From the NCBI GenBank assembly GCA_963665085.2, contig CAXXXS010000001.1:2976001-3040000 (forward strand): 64,000 nt of DNA, given 5' to 3'. Both the position numbers and the translations under genes were made by a program. The stretch's first letter is position 1, and each line of letters begins with the position of its first letter. The notes below the pieces were generated by a model. The model had not been told where the DNA came from and did not search any database. It was given only the letters and a program-made list of their open reading frames with translations. Shown in pieces: positions 9,253-16,404 of this stretch. The stretch comes from G963665085 sp963665085. GTDB taxonomy: Bacteria; Bacteroidota; Bacteroidia; Bacteroidales; JAAAOM01.

Positions 9253-9777
9253 TTACAAATTCAATAACAATTGATTCTCAATTATTAATAATTCGTTAAC
9301 AGTAAATCGTTCAAAAGCTAAAGGTTTGTAAGTTATTTCTTCAACCAATTGCTTTATTGCATGCTCTACAATAGAACTATGATCAAAAGCAAGAGAAGGA
9401 ATTTTATTTATAGGAAGCCACTGGGTTTCTTTAGCATCATCACCAGCGATGATCTCCAATTCTCCTTTGGTTAAAGCAAAATATACAACAGAAACAGTTC
9501 TGTGTCTTGGATCTCGATCAACCTTACTAAATGTATGAAGTTGGTTAAGTTCTAGGTTTTCAAGACTGGTTTCTTCTTTGAGTTCTCTTATGGCGGCTTC
9601 TTTTGTTGTTTCATCCATATCGACAAAACCTCCGGGCAAAGCCCATTTCCCTTTAAAAGGATCGTCTGCCCTTTTTATAAAGAGAAGCCTCAGCGTATTA
9701 TTAAAAAGGTTAAAAACAACAATGTCTGTTGTTAATGCCGGACGTGGATAATCGTAACAGTATTTCTTGCTTTCCAT
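9253..9777 (-). CDS. Nudix hydrolase
   Basis: This hydrolyses a nucleoside diphosphate linked to another moiety; the exact substrate is unknown. The Nudix box GGFVDMDETTKEAAIRELKEE is intact up to the RELKEE core, but the usual EEXG is EETS. The N-terminal CYDYPRPALTTDIVVFN is typical of the ADP-ribose/sugar-pyrophosphatase-like Nudix proteins of Bacteroidota. Some of those relatives carry a C-terminal DNA-binding domain and act as sugar-responsive regulators; this 174-residue form has only about 40 residues after the Nudix fold. The start at 9777 (MESKKYCYDYPRP) is preferred over the upstream ATG at 9816. Confidence 0.85.
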   Translation of the reverse strand: MESKKYCYDYPRPALTTDIVVFNLFNNTLRLLFIKRADDPFKGKWALPGGFVDMDETTKEAAIRELKEETSLENLELNQLHTFSKVDRDPRHRTVSVVYFALTKGELEIIAGDDAKETQWLPINKIPSLAFDHSSIVEHAIKQLVEEITYKPLAFERFTVNELLIIENQLLLNL

Positions 9778-9927
9778 ATTGTAATGATAACTTATTTTTA
9801 TAAAACAAACCATCATATTTTGTGTTATTTAGGCAAAGTGCCCAACAACATAAATTGTATCTAACTAATCACTCTAAATTAAATATGTTTTTGTTTACAT
9901 TCGATGAGAGACATAACTCAGTTAGGT

Positions 9928-10401
9928 TTAATTATCATCTTTAATATTGGGGGAATCATTTTCTAACCGGGAGATTTTTGCTTTTAATTTTTCTATCTCT
10001 TTTTCGTAATTGTCAAAACGTATTCGTAGTTTTTTGTTCTTATTTAAAAGATCTTCTGACTGTTTTTTGTAATTGTCATTTTTGTTTTGTTGGCTATCCA
10101 ACCTTTCGCATGTTTCTTTACATTGTTTTCTCCAAAAGTTTCTTTCTTTTTTTAGTTCTTGGTATTGTCCTGTAATTTCATCAAGTTTTTTAGTAATCCC
10201 TTCGTTCTGGCTTTCTAATTTTTTAATAAGAATGTTTTTATCCGATAATAATAACTGAAGGTTTTTAAATTGTTCTCTTAATACTTCAGGTGAACGGTTC
10301 TCTCCCTGTTCAATATTATTATCCCCGGAAGAAGGAATAGTATATTCTCCTTCTCCCTTTTGTTCAACTAATTGGTGAAGTCTTTCAATCAAATTTTTCA
10401 A
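9928..10401 (-). CDS. Hypothetical coiled-coil protein
   Basis: This 157-residue, highly charged protein has no signal peptide. Residues 1-12 could form an amphipathic helix, about 13-35 are polar and probably disordered, and about 40-150 form an almost unbroken heptad-rich coiled coil (repeats of L/I spaced by 3 and 4, many K, E and Q). It lies 12 bp downstream of tcdA and is probably its operon partner. The architecture suggests a scaffold or cell-division-like (ZapB-like) role, but that is only a resemblance. I recognise no family. Confidence 0.6.
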   Translation of the reverse strand: MKNLIERLHQLVEQKGEGEYTIPSSGDNNIEQGENRSPEVLREQFKNLQLLLSDKNILIKKLESQNEGITKKLDEITGQYQELKKERNFWRKQCKETCERLDSQQNKNDNYKKQSEDLLNKNKKLRIRFDNYEKEIEKLKAKISRLENDSPNIKDDN

Positions 10402-10413
10402 CGTAATGCAGAG

Positions 10414-11127
10414 TTACTGTGTTAAACCATTAATTACAACCGATGCACAAAAGCAACCAAAGATAGCAGGAATATATGAAATTGTACCAATTATAGACTT
10501 TTTATTGTTCTCACCGGTTGTCTCTATGACGCTACTTTTATCTGTCATTTCAGTGGAGAAAACTGTCTGAAAACCTCCTGTGACTCCCATTTTTCGGAGT
10601 TTCTTTCGTAAAATAAAAGCTAATCGACAATTATATGTTTTTTTGAAATCGGCAATACGAATCTGTGTTGGATCTGTTTTTCCTCCTGAACCCATGGAGC
10701 TTACAAAGGATTGTTTTTGGTGGTACGCATGGTAGATAAATTCAATTTTTGGGGTTAGGGTATCAATTGCATCAACTACAAAATCATATTTCTCTTTCAG
10801 TAGATTCTCAATGTTTTCACCAATCAGATAATCGTTAATAATATTTATTTTAATTTCAGGATTGATATCTTCAGCACGTTGTTTTATAATAGTTGTTTTT
10901 TTCTTTCCGATAGTAGAGTTAAGTGCTATAATCTGTCGGTTTATATTACTTTCCTGTATTGTATCACTGTCAATTATTGTTAATTCACCAATTCCGGCCC
11001 TAACAAGCTGTTCAACAGTGTATCCACCAACACCGCCCAAACCAGCGATTAATACTTTTGATTCTTTTAGTTTTTTTAATTTTTCCTTTCCGAGTAATAA
11101 CTCAGTTCTCTTCTGCCAATCGTTCAT
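10414..11127 (-). CDS. tcdA: tRNA threonylcarbamoyladenosine dehydratase
   Basis: An E1-like ThiF/MoeB/HesA-fold enzyme that cyclises t6A at position 37 of ANN-decoding tRNAs to ct6A using ATP. The nucleotide-binding motif VLIAGLGGVGGYTVEQLVRAGIG is near residue 25, followed by DSDTIQESNINRQ, the adenylation region. The 237 residues match the TcdA/CsdL branch rather than MoeB or UBA1. Its first 26 bases overlap the end of the TatD-like gene upstream, indicating coupled translation. Confidence 0.88.
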   Translation of the reverse strand: MNDWQKRTELLLGKEKLKKLKESKVLIAGLGGVGGYTVEQLVRAGIGELTIIDSDTIQESNINRQIIALNSTIGKKKTTIIKQRAEDINPEIKINIINDYLIGENIENLLKEKYDFVVDAIDTLTPKIEFIYHAYHQKQSFVSSMGSGGKTDPTQIRIADFKKTYNCRLAFILRKKLRKMGVTGGFQTVFSTEMTDKSSVIETTGENNKKSIIGTISYIPAIFGCFCASVVINGLTQ

Positions 11128-11785
11128 TTTTTAAAATACCTGGAAATATTTTCTCGAAATTATAATAAATCTGGTTTTTTAAAACATCTTCAGGTATATT
11201 TAGTAGGAAAGCAGCCTGCATATAAATTTCATCAATGCTTTTGCCGAGATAGTCATCTGTTTCTAAGAAGATTCTATCCAAAGGTATTTTAGGAAAACCA
11301 GTTTTTATATTTTTTCTGGCGAGATATAAATCTTTTCCAAAAGATAGATAACAGTCATGTTTAATAAGCTCTGCTGCTATTTGATAGTTTTCTTTAAATC
11401 CATGGATAATCCATGGCGTAGGATTTTTTATTTGTTTTTTGTGCCACAATAATTCTGAGTATGCTCTTACACAATGAATGAAAACAGGAAGGTTATTTTC
11501 TTGTGCTATTTCAAGTTGTTGAGCAAAAATTTTTTGTTGCACATCAAAATCAATTTTTGTAATCCTGTCTAAACCTGCTTCTCCAATAGCAATAACGTTT
11601 TTGTTTTTAATTTTTTCGTTGATGTTATCAATCCAAGTATTATCTGAAGGATTTTGAATAAACCAGGGATGTAGACCAATTGAATAATATTTTTTTGCGT
11701 CAATGTCTTGTTCGGGAAAACAACTAATTATTTCAAATCGATTTTTCTTAGCTGTAGGATTGTGTGTGTGTACGTCGATATACAT
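11102..11785 (-). CDS. TatD-family metal-dependent hydrolase
   Basis: A TIM-barrel amidohydrolase-type nuclease. The metal ligands are visible: DVHTH near the N-terminus (HxH), GEAGLD (Glu), FIHCVRA (His), WIIHGF (His) and ETDDY near the C-terminus (Asp). At 227 residues it is shorter than typical E. coli TatD (about 260). TatD proteins are 3'-5' DNA/RNA exonucleases or D-aminoacyl-tRNA deacylase-like; the substrate cannot be told from sequence. It overlaps tcdA by 26 bp in the same direction. Confidence 0.85.
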   Translation of the reverse strand: MYIDVHTHNPTAKKNRFEIISCFPEQDIDAKKYYSIGLHPWFIQNPSDNTWIDNINEKIKNKNVIAIGEAGLDRITKIDFDVQQKIFAQQLEIAQENNLPVFIHCVRAYSELLWHKKQIKNPTPWIIHGFKENYQIAAELIKHDCYLSFGKDLYLARKNIKTGFPKIPLDRIFLETDDYLGKSIDEIYMQAAFLLNIPEDVLKNQIYYNFEKIFPGILKNERLAEEN

Positions 11786-11835
11786 GGTGGTATTTTATTG
11801 ATTAAGTTTTAGTTGTATGTATAGCGAAGGTAATA

Positions 11836-11876
11836 AAAAAATAACTTGTTCCTTTTGATTTTGAAACAAGTTATTT
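11836..11876 (-). terminator. Intrinsic terminator of gltX
   Basis: AATAACTTGTT (11840-11850) and AACAAGTTATT (11865-11875) form an 11-bp perfect stem. Read leftward, the stem is followed by a T-rich tract (complement of 11832-11840), correctly placed about 50 bp after the gltX stop. Confidence 0.7.
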
Positions 11877-11924
11877 GTCTTTTAATGAGAGTTGATACAA
11901 TAAGAATATACAATATCTCTGAGA

Positions 11925-13442
11925 TTATTTTTTAATTTTTTCAAGTGCTAATTTAATTCTTTTTAAGGTCTCATCTTTTCCTATTATTTCAATTATGTCG
12001 AATAAATGAGGGCCAAAACTTCCTCCAACCAATGCTAATCGTAATGGATTCATGATTGGACCAAAACCTAATTCATTTTTTTCTATCCAGGCTTTAACAG
12101 CATTCTCTGTTTCTATGGATGAAAAATCTTTAACCGTTTCTAATATTTCTCCCACGGTATTAATCAGTTCAGGAGTATTTTCTTTCCATCGTTTTTTTAT
12201 GGTTTTTTCATCATATTCTTCAGGCGTCTTAAAGAAGAACCAGCTTTGTTCCCAAAGGTCATTAACGAACGTGGCACGTTCTTTAACTAAGCCAACCACT
12301 TTTTCAATTAGACTAAGCTCCGCAGAAATTTCATTTTTTTCTAAAATAGGTTTATAGAGCAAAGCTAATTCATTATCAGTTTTTGTCTTTAGATATTGCT
12401 GATTGTACCATTTTGTTTTTTCAGGATCAAAACGTGCTCCGGCTTTGCCAACTCGCTCAAGAGAAAACGAATTAATGAGTTCTTCCATGTTGAATATTTC
12501 CTGCTCTGTCCCGGGATTCCATCCTAAGAATGCCAACATATTTATAAATGCTTCAGGGAAATATCCTTCTTCACGATAACCAGATGAGATTTCTCCTTCT
12601 GGTGATTTCCATTCCAAAGGAAATACTGGAAATCCTAACTTATCACCATCGCGTTTACTTAGTTTTCCTTTCCCAACTGGTTTTAAAATTAATGGTAAGT
12701 GGGCAAATTCAGGCGCTTCGAAATTTAAAGCCCTGTAAAGTAAAATATGAAGGGGCATGGATGGTAACCACTCTTCTCCACGAATTACATGGGATATCTC
12801 CATAAGATGATCATCAACAATATTTGCCAGGTGGTAAGTTGGTAATCCGTCAGACTTGAAAATTACTTTATCATCCAGTGTGGAAGTGTTTACTTTAACT
12901 ACTCCACGAATGATATCATTCATTACTAGTTCTTCATTCTCTGGGATTTTAAAACGAACAACATAGGGAATATTCTCAGCCAGCTTTTTATCTGTTTCTT
13001 CTTTTGATAGGGCAATTGAGTTGTTAAGCTGGCTTCGGCTATGTTGGTCATATGCAAATATTTTTCCTTCGCTTTCAGCTTTATTTCTTAACTCATCGAG
13101 TTCCTCAGGAGTATCAAAAGCGTAGTAGGCATCTCCGGAGTCTATTAATTGTTTAACATATTTTATGTAAATGTCTTTTCGTTCTGATTGTCTGTAGGGA
13201 GCAAATTCTCCACCCATTCCAACTCCTTCATCAACGTTTAAGCCACACCATTTTAGTGATTCGATGATATAATCTTCAGCACCCTCAACATAACGGGTTT
13301 GGTCTGTATCCTCGATACGTAAGATGAAAACGCCATTGTGTTTTTTAGCAAAAAGATAATTAAACAGGGCTGTCCTTACACCTCCCATATGAAGTGGACC
13401 AGTGGGACTTGGGGCAAAACGTACTCGTACTTTCTTTGTCAT
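11925..13442 (-). CDS. gltX: Glutamate--tRNA ligase
   Basis: This charges tRNA-Glu in the cytosol. The class I signature HIGH appears as HMGG in PSPTGPLHMGGVRTALFNYL near the N-terminus, and the KMSKS equivalent is GKGKLSKRDGDK near residue 260. The 505 residues are full length, with an anticodon-binding C-terminal half ending in LALVGGSFGPHLFDIIEIIGK. It is a single leftward gene with a clear terminator downstream. No paralogue is in the window. Confidence 0.96.
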   Translation of the reverse strand: MTKKVRVRFAPSPTGPLHMGGVRTALFNYLFAKKHNGVFILRIEDTDQTRYVEGAEDYIIESLKWCGLNVDEGVGMGGEFAPYRQSERKDIYIKYVKQLIDSGDAYYAFDTPEELDELRNKAESEGKIFAYDQHSRSQLNNSIALSKEETDKKLAENIPYVVRFKIPENEELVMNDIIRGVVKVNTSTLDDKVIFKSDGLPTYHLANIVDDHLMEISHVIRGEEWLPSMPLHILLYRALNFEAPEFAHLPLILKPVGKGKLSKRDGDKLGFPVFPLEWKSPEGEISSGYREEGYFPEAFINMLAFLGWNPGTEQEIFNMEELINSFSLERVGKAGARFDPEKTKWYNQQYLKTKTDNELALLYKPILEKNEISAELSLIEKVVGLVKERATFVNDLWEQSWFFFKTPEEYDEKTIKKRWKENTPELINTVGEILETVKDFSSIETENAVKAWIEKNELGFGPIMNPLRLALVGGSFGPHLFDIIEIIGKDETLKRIKLALEKIKK

Positions 13443-13586
13443 AAAATCGAATTTTGCGCAAAGATAAAATGTATTTTAAGGATTTCTAATGATATTACCT
13501 GTTTCTTCTTTTTATGTTTTGTTTCAGAGAGACAGTTAACCGTAGTGCAAAATAGAGGCGGGAGGGACACTTTTTTGTCCATCTAT

Positions 13587-13904
13587 TCAGAAAAATAATG
13601 AGTGGCAGGACGATATAATAACTAACAATTTATAATTTTTGTGATTCTTTATGTCCTGTAGGGATGAGAGAAGGGTTTGCATTTTGTAGCAGGCATTGAA
13701 ATGCCTGCTTGTAATAATTCTTATTTCGTTATCAATTATTCGATAATAGATAGTTGTTTGTCGAGATAGAACAGATTTTCTCAATCCGTTTGATTTGTTG
13801 CTTTCTGGAAATAAAAATGGATTATTCTCTAATAATCCAAGTTGTTTGTCAAGTAGTTGAGAGAATTTTTTAATCACTTCTTGGATCTTCAATTGAGTTT
13901 TCAT
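13587..13904 (-). pseudogene. RelE/ParE-like toxin remnant with repeat at C-terminus
   Basis: Residues 10-65 match the C-terminal half of small RelE/ParE toxins (NNPFLFPESNKSNGLRKSVL, then QTTIYYRIIDNEIRIIT). The usual first 40 or so residues are missing. From codon 66 the frame reads straight into the palindrome AGCAGGCATT/AATGCCTGCT (13709-13688) and its flank, instead of the family's normal short ending after the final strand. The reading frame is open to 13587 only through repeat sequence. It overlaps the small frame at 13870-14076 by 35 bp. I judge it non-functional as a toxin. Confidence 0.6.
13640..13712. repeat. Palindromic repeat inside toxin remnant
   Basis: AGCAGGCAT (13688-13696) pairs with ATGCCTGCT (13701-13709) around a TGAA loop, next to a CCTGTAGGGATGAG block at about 13654-13667. 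The loop and GC-rich stem resemble the repeats at 351-442 and 3620-3752. The outer edge coincides exactly with the point where similarity to RelE/ParE toxins stops. Confidence 0.6.
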
Positions 13905-14076
13905 CTATATCAACAAGTTGATTGAAACAAATTGGAATTATATAATCATTAAACAATGCCGGTTCACAATTAATTATAGGTCCGGTTCCCATTGTTGAAG
14001 AATAAAATGGAATTATGTCTCCTGCATAAATCTCTTTTTTATCTACTAAAACATTAAATGTTCCATAACGATTCAT
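13870..14076 (-). CDS. Small protein in antitoxin position
   Basis: A 68-residue frame upstream of, and overlapping, the toxin remnant. It lacks signal or membrane segments and ends in an acidic tail (VDIDENSIEDPRSD). Gene order and size fit an antitoxin, but I see no ribbon-helix-helix or other DNA-binding motif, so the function is not assigned. It is divergent from the HEPN remnant at 14104. Confidence 0.4.
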   Translation of the reverse strand: MNRYGTFNVLVDKKEIYAGDIIPFYSSTMGTGPIINCEPALFNDYIIPICFNQLVDIDENSIEDPRSD

Positions 14077-14103
14077 TTAATTATTTTATATTTTTGGATC
14101 AAG

Positions 14104-14504
14104 ATGGATGAAAAATTAAAAGATATTGATTCTGTAATTCAGCATTGGCGTGAATCTTCTGAGCAAAATTATTCAACAATGCAGAATTTAATAAAGACTA
14201 ACGAATATTCCTGGGCTTTATTTATGGGGCATTTGGTAATCGAAAAGCTGATTAAGGCATTATAGTAAAGGTTTTACGTCAACATCCTTTGTTTAAACAT
14301 GATTTGCTTTATTTGATTAAAAAAATTGATGTTGAGTTACCTGAAAAATATGATGACTGGTTTGATGAAATTACGACTTTTAATTTAAATGCAAGGTATG
14401 ATGATTATAAGCAAAGTTTCTATAAACTCTGCACTCTAGAATATACAAATTTATGGATTGAAAGAATAAATATTTTACGACAATGGTTGATAAATCAATT
14501 ATAG
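14104..14504 (+). pseudogene. HEPN-domain protein, frameshifted
   Basis: Starting at ATG 14104, the frame reads 53 residues ending MGHLVIEKLIKAL and then meets TAG at 14263. The next frame continues directly with VLRQHPLFKHDLLYLIKKIDVELPEKYDDW and runs to 14504. The two halves join into one typical HEPN-domain protein of about 133 residues if a single base is restored near 14263-14266. The 3' end overlaps the MNT-type nucleotidyltransferase gene by 22 bp, the standard HEPN/MNT toxin-antitoxin layout. The lesion should inactivate the HEPN partner unless it is a sequencing error or is bypassed by frameshifting. Confidence 0.7.
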
Positions 14505-14788
14505 ATACAGCAAGACTTTATATTCAAAAGATACCAGAAGATTTGGAATTGAAAAAGGCATATTTATTCGGTTCTTATGTCAAAGGCAATCCGCGTTTGG
14601 ATAGTGATATCGACATTGCAATTGTTATAGGTAAAATGGATGATTTTTATGCGGTTCAGATGCAGTTAATGAGATTGAGGCGTGATATAGATTTAAGGAT
14701 CGAACCACATCCTATTTGGGAAGGTGATTTTAATATCCAGAATCCCTTTGCGTATGAAATTGAAAGAACAGGATTAGAACTTAAATAA
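14483..14788 (+). CDS. MNT-type nucleotidyltransferase (HEPN/MNT antitoxin)
   Basis: A 101-residue minimal nucleotidyltransferase. The signature GSYVKGNPRLDSDIDIAIV (residues about 30-48) gives the GSX10DXD metal site, and DLRIEPHP supplies the third acidic position. Proteins of this type sit next to HEPN toxins, which they silence, in some systems by AMPylation. The gene is intact while its HEPN partner is frameshifted, as expected if a toxin is lost first. Confidence 0.8.
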   Translation: MVDKSIIDTARLYIQKIPEDLELKKAYLFGSYVKGNPRLDSDIDIAIVIGKMDDFYAVQMQLMRLRRDIDLRIEPHPIWEGDFNIQNPFAYEIERTGLELK

Positions 14789-14836
14789 TCTACAAAGCCT
14801 AACGCGAGGTTATAAAACAGTTGGTGCTCAGTCAAT

Positions 14837-15997
14837 CTAAAAAGCCTCTGTGTTATTATCACAATTATTAAAAGTCAGTTGGACAAAAGCACCTTTATCT
14901 TCATTGTTTTTAATGATTATGCTTCCTTCATGCGCATCAACAATAAGTTTTATGAGGGCTAAGTCAAGTCCAATTCCTTGTTTTTTCATATCATTATCAG
15001 TAATAAATGGTTTGTATAAATTATTGAGAACAATCTCTGGAAATCCAGGGCCATCATCTATTATTTCAATGTATGTTTTTTCGTTGTCAGAATAATTTCG
15101 TATTACAATGTTTCCTAATGGATCGGTGTGTTTAATTGCATTTTCTATTATTTCTGTTAAGCAAATATCAATTAAAAGTTTCTCGGCAAGGCATTTTTTT
15201 TGTCCATCATCATCAAAATTTGTTTCGATTTTTATGTTTTTTTTATCAATTTCTTCTTTGAAAAGTTCAAGAATTTTTAATGTTATCTTTTTTGGGGAGA
15301 TTAATTGAAAATTTACTTTACGTTTATTAACCTTAAATGCAGTAATTCTGGTAGCAAGTAAGAGAAAATGCTCAAGTCTTTTTGAAGATATTTCCAGTAT
15401 ACTAAATAATTCTTGGTATTTTTTAAAAGATTCATCGTCTAGCGCTTGTCTGAAAAGTGTTGTAGCACCAACCAATCCATTTAGAGGTGTTCTTATCTCG
15501 TGGCTTATAATGTTTAAGAATTGTAATTTTATTTTGTCAAGCTCTAAAAGTTCACTGTTAATCTTTTCTAATTCTTTATTTTTTTCTTTAAGCTCTTCAG
15601 TTAATTGTTGGTTTTTTTGTTTTAAACTGTATATTTCCAGAGCATTATTAATGGTTTCTTGTATGCTTTTTTTATCCCAGGGTTTCTGTATATACTGAAA
15701 TATTTTAGCATCATTAACAGCATCTTTTAATGCGCTAAAATCAGTAAAGGCAGTAATTAATATACGATTTGGCTCAGGATGTTTATATATTATGTTTTTA
15801 AGGAATTCTACACCTGTCATTTCTGGCATGCGTTGGTCGGTTAAGATTAAATCAATTTTCTCGCGATCAAGAATTTCCATTCCTATTTTTGCGGATTCAG
15901 CAATAAAAATATTGTAGTCCCTGCGAAATGTGTTTTTAAATACATTTAAATTGCTGACTTCATCATCGACATATAAGATATTGAATTTCTTTTCCAT
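14837..15997 (-). CDS. Response regulator-histidine kinase hybrid
   Basis: A 386-residue soluble signalling protein. Residues 1-120 are a receiver domain with acidic pocket DDE, phospho-acceptor Asp54 (LTDQRMP) and Lys105 in QKPW. A coiled coil spans about 122-155. HisKA carries His166 in SHEIRTPLNG, and the HATPase domain covers about 265-383 (ENAIKH, DDGPGF, GIGLDLALIK). It abuts the single-domain regulator upstream (1 bp gap). The receiver closely resembles that neighbour (both have NLxVFKNTFRRDxNI), pointing to duplication. No output domain binds DNA. Confidence 0.88.
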   Translation of the reverse strand: MEKKFNILYVDDEVSNLNVFKNTFRRDYNIFIAESAKIGMEILDREKIDLILTDQRMPEMTGVEFLKNIIYKHPEPNRILITAFTDFSALKDAVNDAKIFQYIQKPWDKKSIQETINNALEIYSLKQKNQQLTEELKEKNKELEKINSELLELDKIKLQFLNIISHEIRTPLNGLVGATTLFRQALDDESFKKYQELFSILEISSKRLEHFLLLATRITAFKVNKRKVNFQLISPKKITLKILELFKEEIDKKNIKIETNFDDDGQKKCLAEKLLIDICLTEIIENAIKHTDPLGNIVIRNYSDNEKTYIEIIDDGPGFPEIVLNNLYKPFITDNDMKKQGIGLDLALIKLIVDAHEGSIIIKNNEDKGAFVQLTFNNCDNNTEAF

Positions 15998-15998
15998 A

Positions 15999-16373
15999 CT
16001 AATTTGTATTATTAATTACATCGATAAGAATTTGTTTTAGTTTATCTGCTTCCCATGGTTTTGAAATGAACTTATATAAACCATATTCTTTGTATGCTTT
16101 ATCTATATCATTTGGTGCTGTATAACCAGATATCATAAGTCGATGTGGAGGGATTTCGGGAAAGAGTCCTTGTATTTCTTTTAATAGTTGCAATCCTGTT
16201 TTGCCAGGCATACGTTGATCGGTTATAATTATATCGATCTTTGTTTTATTTAGTATTTCAATTCCATCATCAGCAGAAATTGCAGTGTAAATATTGAAAT
16301 CACGACGGAAAGTATTTTTAAAAACTCTTAAGTTGCTTTCTTCATCGTCAATATATAGGATATTGTTTTTCAT
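15999..16373 (-). CDS. Single-domain response regulator
   Basis: A 124-residue CheY-like receiver with acidic pair DDE at 9-11, Asp52 in TDQRMPG, and a conserved KPW after the last strand. It has no output domain, so it probably works as a phosphate relay or by protein contact. It lies between the PAS kinase and the hybrid kinase on the same strand. The order (kinase, receiver, receiver-kinase) suggests a phosphorelay. Confidence 0.88.
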   Translation of the reverse strand: MKNNILYIDDEESNLRVFKNTFRRDFNIYTAISADDGIEILNKTKIDIIITDQRMPGKTGLQLLKEIQGLFPEIPPHRLMISGYTAPNDIDKAYKEYGLYKFISKPWEADKLKQILIDVINNTN

Positions 16374-16404
16374 TTAATTAAAAAAGGATTTAGGGTTTAT
16401 ATAT

